Below, in pieces: positions 15,754-23,631 of a stretch of DNA of 41,140 nt. The stretch is from Nocardia altamirensis NBRC 108246 (GTDB taxonomy: Bacteria; Actinomycetota; Actinomycetes; Mycobacteriales; Mycobacteriaceae): positions 1 through 41,140 of the forward strand of contig NZ_BDAY01000101.1 in assembly GCF_001612685.1 (NCBI RefSeq). The letters run 5' to 3'. The notes beneath the pieces were generated by a model. It had not been told where the DNA came from and ran no database searches. It saw nothing but the letters and a program-made list of their open reading frames with translations. Numbering within the stretch: the first letter of the stretch is position 1; each line of letters opens with the position of its first letter. Made by a program: the position numbers and the translations under genes.

Positions 15754-17130
15754 ATGGCGGACACCTTGGCGATCGTTGAACCGGGCTCAGCCGAAAGAGG
15801 ACGGCGGGCCAGGAAACGGGTCGGACGGCGAACGCTCGGCGTCTGGGAATCGCCCGCCGATCGTGGCGATCCGATCGCCGTTCTCGAACGCCAAGCCGCG
15901 ACCAGGGTCCCCGAACTGGTCCCGATTCGCTACGCCAGAATGGCGGCGGGACAATTTCCGTTTCTGCGGGGCGCGCCCGCGATCATGGCGGCCGACCTCG
16001 CCGCCTCGCCGAACAGCGGCCTCACCGTCCAATTGTGCGGTGATGCGCACCTGTCGAACTTCGGCCTTTTCGCCTCGCCAGAGCGCACGCTGGTGTTCGA
16101 TCTCAACGATTTCGACGAGACGCTGCCTGGCCCGTTCGAATGGGACGTCAAAAGGTTGGCGGCCAGCATCGCGGTCGCCGCACGGTCCAACGGCTACCCG
16201 GACGCCGAGGCCGAAGTGGCCGTCGCCGGCGCAGGCGCGGCCTACCGGGAGGCGATGAACCAGCTGGCAGGCCTCGGCGAGCTCGAGGTCTGGTACGAGA
16301 AGGTGGACGCCGACCAAATGATCGCGCCCATCCAGAAACCCAAGCGCCGCAAGAACGTTGAGCGAACCATCGCCGACGCACGGGCACACACCCACCTGCA
16401 CGCCCTCGCCAAACTGACCGAACCGGACGCCGATGGTGTCCCGCGCATCCGGCACCGCCCGCCGCTGCTGATCCCGATCGAGCAGTTCCCGACCGGGCAG
16501 ATCGACTCCGAGGTGATCCAGCAGGCGTTCGCGGATTACCGCGGCACGCTGCCCGAGGAACGCCGAGTGCTGATCGACCGGTACGAGCTGGTCGACTGGG
16601 CAGTGAAGGTGGTCGGCGTCGGCAGCGTCGGCACCCGCTGCTTCATCGCGCTGCTGGCTGGACGGCCGAGCGGCAGCCCGCTGTTCTTGCAGATGAAGCA
16701 GGCTGAGCATTCGGTGCTCGCGCCGCACACCGCGGCGAGCAGGTTCCGCAATCAAGGCCACCGAGTGGTGCACGGACAGCGGCTGATCCAAGCCACGAGC
16801 GATATCTTTCTCGGCTGGGGGACGGGCGCGGATGGTCTGCACTACTACTGGCGCCAGCTCCGGGATATGAAGGGCGGCGTAGTGATCGAGGAGATGTCGC
16901 GCTCCTATCTCCGTGCCTATGCGGCACTCTGCGGGCACACCCTCGCCCGCGCGCACGCCCGCTCCGGCGACCGCGTGGCTATCGCGGCCTACCTCGGCAC
17001 CAGCGACACCTTCGACCGTGCGATGGCCGATTTCGCGATCGCGTACGCCGACCAGACCGCCGCTGACTACGAAACATTGCTTGCCGCAATCGAATCCGGA
17101 CGCGTGGTGGCGGCAGCGAAGGCGTATTGA
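15754..17130 (+). CDS. DUF2252 family protein
   Basis: A 458-aa cytosolic protein of the DUF2252 family, which has a protein-kinase-like/aminoglycoside-phosphotransferase-like core in structure predictions but no established reaction. Conserved blocks are LCGDAHLSNFGLF (about residues 93-105; the GDxHxxN motif typical of kinase-like catalytic loops), VFDLNDFDET (DFD, a possible metal-binding site), and later GVGSVGTRC and LFLQMKQA. Length is normal for the family. The RBS is weak. Divergent from the amine oxidase and convergent, with a 4-bp gap, with the CGNR gene. Function unknown. Confidence 0.9.
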   Translation: MADTLAIVEPGSAERGRRARKRVGRRTLGVWESPADRGDPIAVLERQAATRVPELVPIRYARMAAGQFPFLRGAPAIMAADLAASPNSGLTVQLCGDAHLSNFGLFASPERTLVFDLNDFDETLPGPFEWDVKRLAASIAVAARSNGYPDAEAEVAVAGAGAAYREAMNQLAGLGELEVWYEKVDADQMIAPIQKPKRRKNVERTIADARAHTHLHALAKLTEPDADGVPRIRHRPPLLIPIEQFPTGQIDSEVIQQAFADYRGTLPEERRVLIDRYELVDWAVKVVGVGSVGTRCFIALLAGRPSGSPLFLQMKQAEHSVLAPHTAASRFRNQGHRVVHGQRLIQATSDIFLGWGTGADGLHYYWRQLRDMKGGVVIEEMSRSYLRAYAALCGHTLARAHARSGDRVAIAAYLGTSDTFDRAMADFAIAYADQTAADYETLLAAIESGRVVAAAKAY

Positions 17131-17134
17131 GCCT

Positions 17135-17635
17135 TCAACTCGCGCGGCGGGAGCGGTGCTCGGCCACGTGCACCCGGTTCGAGCAGCGCGTCGAACAGAA
17201 GCGGCGTCTGCCGTTACGGGAGGTGTCGATGAAGACGTCCTCGCACCCGTCCCTGGCGCAGCGGCCGATGCGATTCGGGTCGTCACAGAACAAAGTGGCG
17301 AGCCCGACAGCGGTGTAGGCCTTGACGCGTTCATGTACAGGTGCACTTTCATCTGCGAAGTGCAGGTGTGGGTTACGTCCGTCGTGTACTGAAATGTATG
17401 GCCTGCTCGTGGTTTTCGCGAGCAACGCGTTGAGCTGAGCGACCGTCGGGTTGTCGAACATCGCGTCGAGTTTTCGGATCCAGCGCCGGAGCTCCACAGT
17501 TTGCGCGTCGGATACCGGGCCGAGAGGTTTGTAATCCGAGGCCGCGAGCAGCGCCACGAGATCCGCGTCCCGATCGGCGTTGACCAGCCGAGCAGCCAGT
17601 TCCGCCGCCGCGCCGCCGTAAGGGTTGAAATGCAT
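17135..17635 (-). CDS. CGNR zinc finger protein, putative transcription regulator
   Basis: 166-aa protein with the two-part layout of the ABATE/CGNR family: a variable N-terminal helical domain beginning HFNPYGG, and a C-terminal zinc finger of form IGRCARDGC, then DTSRNGRRRFCSTRCSNR. The four cysteines and the CSNR stretch match the CGNR consensus; the basic tail suits nucleic-acid binding. Members are usually treated as stress- or ligand-responsive regulators, but direct evidence is sparse. ATG at 17635 gives the usual family start. A small zinc-ribbon gene is read divergently from 17662, only 26 bp away, so the promoters must overlap. Confidence 0.88.
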   Translation of the reverse strand: MHFNPYGGAAAELAARLVNADRDADLVALLAASDYKPLGPVSDAQTVELRRWIRKLDAMFDNPTVAQLNALLAKTTSRPYISVHDGRNPHLHFADESAPVHERVKAYTAVGLATLFCDDPNRIGRCARDGCEDVFIDTSRNGRRRFCSTRCSNRVHVAEHRSRRAS

Positions 17636-17661
17636 AAAGCCATTACACCAGGCTTGGCCTC

Positions 17662-17835
17662 ATGAGCGTGAATTGCCCCTCCTGCGACTGGCCTGCACCG
17701 ACAGTCGTCTCCGCGCACGGCACCGTCCGCTATCTGCGCTGCGTCTGCGGCCAGTGGCTGATCGTCGACGATGGTCTCGTTGTGGCCACAACCGGAAACA
17801 GCCTGTTCGGTAGGCGCGATACATCACAGAGGTGA
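17662..17835 (+). CDS. Small zinc-ribbon protein (57 aa)
   Basis: A short gene divergent from the CGNR gene. The product begins MSVNCPSCDWP and carries two metal-binding half sites: C5-x2-C8 and C27-x-C29 (LRCVCGQW), separated by a beta-rich stretch (VVSAHGTVRYLR), a typical compact zinc ribbon. A C-terminal strand (LIVDDGLVVATTG) and a basic tail follow. No close RBS is evident. Its position 26 bp from the CGNR start suggests co-regulation. Function unknown; codon use and cysteine spacing support a real gene. Confidence 0.6.
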   Translation: MSVNCPSCDWPAPTVVSAHGTVRYLRCVCGQWLIVDDGLVVATTGNSLFGRRDTSQR

Positions 17836-17909
17836 AGATCCCGAAAGACTGTGGTGTGCCCGGTTGTTCGAGCTAGCCTCGATGGGCAGTCTCATGTGGA
17901 GGGATCGAC

Positions 17910-19166
17910 ATGACCACGGCTACCGCCATCCGGCCGTTGGCACCGAGCGAGGAGATTTTCGCGGGTAGCGAAGTTCTCGTCGGCTATTCGGTGCGGCTGT
18001 CTGGCCGGTTGAACCTATCCGCGTTGGCCGCGGCATTCGACGCCGTCCTCCGGGCCTACCCGGCGCTCGCGGCCCACCTGGAGCCTGCCGGACGCGGTCA
18101 TATCCTCGTCGGCGCCCCCGGCGCCCCACCGGAAATCACCGTCGTCGATGGCGATCCTGAACAGTTGCTGGCCGGGGCACGCCTGGACCAACGCACCGCG
18201 CTCGCCGCGCTGTGCGTAGTCCGCGACGGCGACCACGTCGGGGTGACGCTGGTGACCCACCACAGCATCGCCGACGCGTGCCACTCGCTGGCCGTGCTCG
18301 CCGAGCTATGGTCCTGCTACACCGATATCTGCCAGGGACGTCCGCCGAATCCGGCGATGCACGGATATCCGGCCGCGGTCGAAGACCTGCTGGTTTCGCG
18401 TGGCGTCGAAAAGGTCATCGGCGCGCCTGCCGTCGTGCGACCGTTCGCGGTCGCCGAACCACTCACCGCCGCCCCGCCCGCAGTGCCGGACGCGGCCTAT
18501 CTCCTGCCGCTGACGGCACGGTGCAGGCTGACGAAACCGGAAACCGCCGCACTGGCCGACCTCGCGCACCACGAAGGAACAACGATCAACGGCCTCGCGT
18601 CGGCCGCGATCCTGCTCACCGAGGCCGAACTGCGTGAACTACCGCTGACCGAACTCAGCTACACCTACTCCGTCGACCTGCGCAACCGGGTCACCCCCGT
18701 GATCGGCAGCACCGAAGGGACGAACATCCTCGGGTTCGCCGACTTCGTGCCCACCCGTGCGGTGGGTACCACACTGATCGGGCTGGCCCGCGGCATCAGC
18801 GAAGCCCTGCGGGACGGCCTCGCCACCGGAGCCGTGCAGCAGTCGCCACTGCACATCCCCGATATCGCGTCCACCCCGCCGCCGCGCGCCCCCGGCATCG
18901 TGCTCGCGACGAACTGGGGCAGGATCAGCCCGCCACGGATGCCGGACAACTTGCGCATCAACGACTTTCGCTCCGTGATGCTCGCCAAACCGGACAAGGC
19001 CGGGCATCGGCTGCAGCAGCCGAGCGGCACCATCATCATCAGCACGTTCGACGATCAGTTGAGCATCGAGATCCATCATCCCGAGGAGACCACGGCGCAA
19101 CAGCGGCTGCGGGTGCGTTTGCTCGCGTCGCACTTGGACGCGGCCCGCGAGGTCGGGGCCGCGTAA
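17910..19166 (+). CDS. PapA-type acyltransferase (condensation-domain family), copy 1
   Basis: Acyl-CoA- or carrier-dependent O-acyltransferase of the phthiocerol/phthiodiolone dimycocerosyl transferase (PapA5-like) family, 418 aa and full length. The catalytic HHxxxD motif is THHSIADA (H117, H118, D122), where the second His is the general base. The C-terminal half has SYTYSVDLRNRV, GTNILGFADF and TNWGRI, in the positions of the structural motifs of the condensation fold. GGAGGGATCGAC precedes the ATG. It starts a rightward run of PapA, P450, PapA. Likely acylates a lipid alcohol or sugar; the real substrate is unknown. Confidence 0.9.
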   Translation: MTTATAIRPLAPSEEIFAGSEVLVGYSVRLSGRLNLSALAAAFDAVLRAYPALAAHLEPAGRGHILVGAPGAPPEITVVDGDPEQLLAGARLDQRTALAALCVVRDGDHVGVTLVTHHSIADACHSLAVLAELWSCYTDICQGRPPNPAMHGYPAAVEDLLVSRGVEKVIGAPAVVRPFAVAEPLTAAPPAVPDAAYLLPLTARCRLTKPETAALADLAHHEGTTINGLASAAILLTEAELRELPLTELSYTYSVDLRNRVTPVIGSTEGTNILGFADFVPTRAVGTTLIGLARGISEALRDGLATGAVQQSPLHIPDIASTPPPRAPGIVLATNWGRISPPRMPDNLRINDFRSVMLAKPDKAGHRLQQPSGTIIISTFDDQLSIEIHHPEETTAQQRLRVRLLASHLDAAREVGAA

Positions 19167-19233
19167 CCCCGTCCGGCCGGATGGTCCGTCGGCGCATATC
19201 CTGTGCTCGAGTCGGCAGCGAGGGGTTCGGGTG

Positions 19234-20379
19234 ATGGTGGAGACGACGGTGATCGGCACGTCGGCGAGTACGCGTTGGGCTGAGCATGCGCGCTTGCGCG
19301 GAGCGGTGCGGAGAGCGGAAATTCCTGGTGGACATCAAGTTTGGGTTGTCGCCGGGTACGAAGAGGTGTCCGCACTACTCGCCGATCCACGGCTCAGCCT
19401 CGACAAGCGGCACTCGGACGGCCAGTACACCGGTTACGCACTTCCGCCGGCACTGGACCGGAACCTGTTGAACATGGACGGCGACGAGCACGGAAGGATC
19501 AGAAGGCTTGCTGCGCCTGCCTTTTCCCGACGCTCCGCCGACAGTCTGCGCGCGGCGGTCGACAGAATCGTCGGCGAGGTGTTCGCGGCGCTGGCCGAAA
19601 ATGACGGCGCCACTGTCGATTTGCTCGATCAGCTGTGCGTTCCGGTGCCGGCGCTGGTCATCGGGGAACTGCTCGGCGTACCCGATGACCTGTACCCGGC
19701 GCTACGCGATGCCGCGAACACCATGTTCACCTTCGACGGATCGAAAGAGTCCGGCCGACAGCTTGTTCAGGCCATCGGCTGGCTGACCGAAACGTTCAGC
19801 ACCCTGGTTGCCGCGAAACGCGCTGCCCCGGCCGATGATCTGCTCAGCGGCTGGGTTCGAGCCAGGGACGACGAGGAGGCACTCACCGAAGACGAGTTGG
19901 TGTCGCTGGCCTTCCTGATGATGATGGCCGGCCTGGAAAACGCGGTGTTCACCTGCGCCAACATCATCGTCGCGCTGATCGGTTCCGGTGCGGCCGCACA
20001 GGCAGTTTCGGCGTGGCCGCAGCAACGCGGCGGACTCATGGAGCAAGCGAACCCGCTGCCGTTCGCCTTCCGGCGATTCCCGGTCACCGACCTCACCGTC
20101 GGCGAGACCATCATCCCCAAGGGCGACACCGTCTTGCTGTCACTCATCGGCGCCGACTCGGACCCGGCCCGCGGCGACCGGCCGAGTCTGCTGTTCGGCC
20201 GTGGCCCGCACTACTGCCTCGGCGCCCAGGTCGCCGATCTGATCGTCGACGCCGTCGTGCCCGAACTGTTCGTCCGCCATCCCCGGGTGCAACTCGCGAT
20301 TCCGGAAGCCGAACTCGTCTACCGCTCCTCGTGGCGCTCGCACGGCCTGCTCGCCCTCCCGGTGATCCTCACCCCCTGA
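19234..20379 (+). CDS. Atypical cytochrome P450
   Basis: Heme-thiolate protein, 381 aa. The heme-binding loop is intact: LFGRGPHYCLGAQ with Cys328 as axial ligand. Other hallmarks are altered: the I-helix reads AGLEN (about 232-236) where AGxxT is usual, so the proton-relay Thr is Asn; the K-helix ExxR is EQAN (about 270-273), losing the Arg; and the meander between DPAR and FGRG is about 15 residues shorter than normal. The Arg of FRRFPV and the following beta strand remain. Known CYP157 proteins also lack ExxR. AGGGG favours the ATG at 19234; GTG at 19231 is possible. Lies between two PapA genes, so it may modify their lipid product, if catalytically active. Confidence 0.88.
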   Translation: MVETTVIGTSASTRWAEHARLRGAVRRAEIPGGHQVWVVAGYEEVSALLADPRLSLDKRHSDGQYTGYALPPALDRNLLNMDGDEHGRIRRLAAPAFSRRSADSLRAAVDRIVGEVFAALAENDGATVDLLDQLCVPVPALVIGELLGVPDDLYPALRDAANTMFTFDGSKESGRQLVQAIGWLTETFSTLVAAKRAAPADDLLSGWVRARDDEEALTEDELVSLAFLMMMAGLENAVFTCANIIVALIGSGAAAQAVSAWPQQRGGLMEQANPLPFAFRRFPVTDLTVGETIIPKGDTVLLSLIGADSDPARGDRPSLLFGRGPHYCLGAQVADLIVDAVVPELFVRHPRVQLAIPEAELVYRSSWRSHGLLALPVILTP

Positions 20380-20517
20380 GCACGAAACCGGTCTGAGATG
20401 GCGGTGAAACGCCGCTCCAGGAGGGTGGTTCCCGGCCGGAAAACCGTTTGCTCCGGCGTGCGTGCGGCACTTTGATCGTCCCTGGCACGCAACTCGTCAC
20501 AGATGAAGGGGAGCTCT

Positions 20518-21771
20518 ATGACCACGTCCACTGTTGTCCGCCCGCTCGCGCCGAGCGAGCAGATGTTCGCGATGATCGGCGTCTACGTCGGGTATGCCGT
20601 CGGGGTGTCGGGGCGCCTCGATCTCGGGGCACTGTCGGCGGCCTACGAGGCTGTTCTGCGTGCGTATCCGGTGCTGGCCGCGCGCCTCGAACCGTCGGAG
20701 GGCGGTGGCCATGCCATCGTCTCCTCGACCGGAATCACGCCGGACATCGTGGTCGTCGACGGTGATCCCGATCGTCTGGTCGGGGACCAGAAATTCGATC
20801 AGGGCACCGCGCTGAGTGCGGTGTGCGTGGTCCGCGACGGCGAGCGCACGAGTGTGACCTTGCTTACCCATCACAGCATCGCGGACGGCTACCACTCCTT
20901 GGAGGTGCTCGCCGAACTGTGGTCTTTCTACACCGATGCGGTGCACGGCCTTTCGCCGGAACGGGAGGTGCGCCCGTACCCGTTCCCAGTCGAGGAACTG
21001 CTCGCGGAACGCGGCATCGAGAAGATCGCGCTTCCAGTTCCGGACGCGCCACCGCCCGCTACGGAGACCGCCGAACCAGTGGTGCCGGCGTCGACCGCCG
21101 ACGAGGACGACTGGCAGCTGGCACCCTTCAGCTCACGGTGCCGCTTCTCCGAGGCCGAGACGGCGGCGCTGGTCGACCTCGGGCATCGCGAGGGCGTCAC
21201 GATCAACGGCCTGGTCTCCGCGGCTGTCGTGCTCAGTGAGGCCGAGCTCCGCGGCCTGCCGTTGACCGAGATCGTCTACACCTACCCGGTCGATCTCCGT
21301 ACCCGCGTCACCCCGCAGGTCGGCAACACCGACGGCACCAATCTGATCGGCTTCGCCAACTACCTCCCCACCGGCCCCATCGAACTGGTCGACCTGGCCC
21401 GCAGCATCTGCGAGTCGCTGCGGGTCGGCCTGGAGACGGGCACCGTGCACCAGACGCCACTGCACATCCCGGACATGATGGCGGCTGGCGCGCCCGCCCC
21501 GGTTCCCGGCATGGTCATCGTGACCAACTGGGGCCGGGTACCGGAACTGCGCAGCCCGGAGGAGTTGCGGTTCACCGACTTCCGCTCCACTCTCGTCGCC
21601 ACCCCGAATCCCGATATGCCGCAGCCGACCCCGCCGGGCGGCGGCGCCTGCATCCTCAGCACCTTCGACGGCCGTCTGAGCATCGAGGTCCACCACACGA
21701 AATCGGCTGCCGCACAGCAACAGCGGCGGGTAGACGCCTTCGCGGCGAAGCTGCGCGCCGCCATTTCATAG
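20518..21771 (+). CDS. PapA-type acyltransferase, copy 2
   Basis: Paralogue of the product at 17910, similar along the whole length (both begin MTT..., then RPLAPSE). Catalytic THHSIADG (H118, H119, D123) is intact; SVDL corresponds here to YPVDLRTRV, with GTNLIGFANY and TNWGRV. 417 aa. GGGGAG six bases before ATG 20518 and the paralogue alignment favour this start over the ATG at 20503. It follows the P450 after a 138-bp gap that could hold its own promoter. The stop overlaps the convergent TetR gene by six bases. Two retained active sites suggest two acylation steps or a heteromeric enzyme. Confidence 0.9.
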   Translation: MTTSTVVRPLAPSEQMFAMIGVYVGYAVGVSGRLDLGALSAAYEAVLRAYPVLAARLEPSEGGGHAIVSSTGITPDIVVVDGDPDRLVGDQKFDQGTALSAVCVVRDGERTSVTLLTHHSIADGYHSLEVLAELWSFYTDAVHGLSPEREVRPYPFPVEELLAERGIEKIALPVPDAPPPATETAEPVVPASTADEDDWQLAPFSSRCRFSEAETAALVDLGHREGVTINGLVSAAVVLSEAELRGLPLTEIVYTYPVDLRTRVTPQVGNTDGTNLIGFANYLPTGPIELVDLARSICESLRVGLETGTVHQTPLHIPDMMAAGAPAPVPGMVIVTNWGRVPELRSPEELRFTDFRSTLVATPNPDMPQPTPPGGGACILSTFDGRLSIEVHHTKSAAAQQQRRVDAFAAKLRAAIS

Positions 21772-22428
21772 CCGGGACAACAGTTCCGGCGCGAGCAGGA
21801 GCTGGGCCAGGCTCTCGGCCACCCAGTTCTCCGCGTCCGCGCCGGACCAGCCCCGGTCTTCGATGAGCGAGCGGTAGACATCGTAGGTCGTCATCGCGTA
21901 CAGCATGTCCGCCGCTCGCTCCGCCGAGAGACCTTGGCGCAATGCATTTTTCGCTGCCAGGTCGGGGGCGATGTGCCGAGGTCCCTCGTACCGGCCGCGT
22001 TCGGCCTCGGCCAGAAAATTGCCGACCTCGGGGTCCGCCGACGCGGTCATCCGCATGACATCGAGCAACCCCATGTAGCGCTCCGACACCTGCCGCATAT
22101 GCCTGGCGTAGCGAGCCAGCTGCTGGACCGGATCGGGTTCGGCGAACAGTTCGCGCACCCACTCCCGCTCCGGCGGCGGGGTGCCCGCCTCCTCGTCGGG
22201 CCCTGCCACCAATACCGCGGCGGCCTCGGCTAGCACCGCGACCTTCGTACCGAATGCCTGATAGATCGTCTGCACGTGGACGCCTGCCGCGTCGGCGATC
22301 GCCTGCAGTGTTGTTGCGGCATAGCCGCGCTCGGCGAACAGCGCCGCGGCGGCCTCAGCTACCCGGCGGCGGGTGGCACGACGACGGCCACCGCGGGGCT
22401 GGATCGGTCTTGACATGCTCGCCATCAT
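21766..22428 (-). CDS. TetR family transcriptional repressor
   Basis: About 220 aa. The N-terminal helix-turn-helix is clear: RRRVAEAAAALFAERGY, TTLQAIADAAGV and QTIYQAFGTK. The C-terminal ligand domain has the aromatic QLARYARHMRQVSERY segment. ATGs at 22428, 22425 and 22416 are all possible. A 28-bp near-perfect palindrome (22431-22458) directly upstream separates it from the glycosyltransferase gene, so it most likely represses that gene and itself. The effector is unknown but may be a product or substrate of the neighbouring lipid locus. Its tail overlaps the end of PapA copy 2. Confidence 0.92.
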   Translation of the reverse strand: MMASMSRPIQPRGGRRRATRRRVAEAAAALFAERGYAATTLQAIADAAGVHVQTIYQAFGTKVAVLAEAAAVLVAGPDEEAGTPPPEREWVRELFAEPDPVQQLARYARHMRQVSERYMGLLDVMRMTASADPEVGNFLAEAERGRYEGPRHIAPDLAAKNALRQGLSAERAADMLYAMTTYDVYRSLIEDRGWSGADAENWVAESLAQLLLAPELLSRL

Positions 22429-22430
22429 AT

Positions 22431-22458
22431 CTATAGTTCACTATATAGTCAGCTATAG
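22431..22458. promoter_or_regulatory. TetR operator, 28-bp palindrome
   Basis: Outer arms CTATAG (22431-22436 and 22453-22458) flank the central ACTATATAGT (22440-22449); 24 of 28 positions are self-complementary. It fills the gap between the TetR start (22428) and the glycosyltransferase start (22474), and its AT-rich arms stand out from the surrounding GC-rich DNA. Binding would block both promoters. Confidence 0.85.
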
Positions 22459-22473
22459 GTGAGGGGTCATCTG

Positions 22474-23631
22474 ATGCGTGTTCTCTGCTCGACGACGCCG
22501 ATGGAGGGCGTGTTCGCGCCCGTTCTTCCGTTGCTTACCGAGCTGGTGCGGGCGGGGCACGAGGTGTTGGTCGCGACCGCGCCGGACCTGGCCGATCGAG
22601 TGCGGTCGACCGGGCTGCCGACCGTCGTCGCCGGTCCGGCGGCGCCCGTCGCGGCCGGGCGCGCGGTGGCCGATCCGGTGTTCGCCGAGGGCGGGCAACC
22701 GTGGCGGATCGGCGCGGTGATGTTCGCGCGGATCATGGCGCCGGAGAAGCTGCCCGAACTGCACCAGATCGCGGCGGAGTTCCGGCCCGACCTGATCCTG
22801 CAACCACCGGTCGATCTCGCTGCGCCGATTGTCGCTGCGGCACTGGGGATTCCGTCGATCACGTACGGCACCGGCCTGCTGCTGGAGCCAGAGCTGATGA
22901 CGGCGATGGCGGGGTGGGTTGCCCCGCTGTGGGAGGCCAGCGGCTTCGCGCCGGATCCGCACGCCGGGATGTACCGGAACGGTTACCTGGATCCGGTTCC
23001 CGCTGCGCTGCAACCGGATCGGGGACCGGCGACCGCGTGCACGCGGCCGATCCGACCGCATGTGCCCGGTGCGCCCGACGACACGCTGCCGGACTGGGCG
23101 CGGCGACTCGGCGATCGTCCGGTGGTGTACTTCTCGCTCGGCACCGTGCCGATCTTCAACCAGCCGAGCATGTTCGAGCCGGTGCTCGCGGCGCTGGCCG
23201 ACCTGGACGTCGATGCGATCGTCACGGTCGGGCGCAGCAATGATCCGGCCGCCTTCGGCCCGCTGCCCGCCAATATCCATATGGCGCAGTGGTTGTCGCT
23301 CGGCGCGGTGCTGCCACGGTGTAGCGCGGTGGTCTGTCACGGCGGTGCGGGTACCACGCTGGCCGCGCTCGCGCACGGCCTGCCGCTGCTGCTACTCCCC
23401 CGTGGCGCGGATCAATTTCCCACCGCCGCGGCCTGTCGTTCCGTCGGCGCCGCCACGCTGCTCGGGCCGGATGCCAGCACGCCGGATGCGGTCCGAGCCG
23501 CGATCGACGAGATTCTCACCGACCCGGCGTTCACCACCGCGGCGCAGCGCCTGAAATCCGATATCGACGAGATGCCGCAGGCGACGGTTGTCGCGAGCGA
23601 GCTGATGAGTCCCCCTGTGCCTTCTCCATGA
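22474..23631 (+). CDS. Family 1 (UGT/MGT-type) glycosyltransferase
   Basis: Inverting NDP-sugar glycosyltransferase with GT-B fold, 385 aa, of the kind that decorates macrolides, aromatic polyketides and lipids. The N-terminal acceptor domain starts MRVLCSTTPMEGV; the C-terminal donor domain has VYFSLGTVP and the signature VVCHGGAGTTLAALAHGLPLL, followed by RGADQFPTA, where D and Q contact the sugar. GAGGGG eight bases before the ATG supports 22474 over GTG 22459. It is transcribed from the TetR operator and overlaps the next gene by ATGA. The acceptor is unknown; the neighbouring acyltransferases and P450 suggest a glycolipid. Confidence 0.92.
   Translation: MRVLCSTTPMEGVFAPVLPLLTELVRAGHEVLVATAPDLADRVRSTGLPTVVAGPAAPVAAGRAVADPVFAEGGQPWRIGAVMFARIMAPEKLPELHQIAAEFRPDLILQPPVDLAAPIVAAALGIPSITYGTGLLLEPELMTAMAGWVAPLWEASGFAPDPHAGMYRNGYLDPVPAALQPDRGPATACTRPIRPHVPGAPDDTLPDWARRLGDRPVVYFSLGTVPIFNQPSMFEPVLAALADLDVDAIVTVGRSNDPAAFGPLPANIHMAQWLSLGAVLPRCSAVVCHGGAGTTLAALAHGLPLLLLPRGADQFPTAAACRSVGAATLLGPDASTPDAVRAAIDEILTDPAFTTAAQRLKSDIDEMPQATVVASELMSPPVPSP

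Noticed and set aside
15787..17718. 643-residue minus-strand frame opposite the DUF2252 gene
   Set aside because: Antisense shadow without family motifs; both DUF2252 and CGNR genes on this segment have strong motifs.
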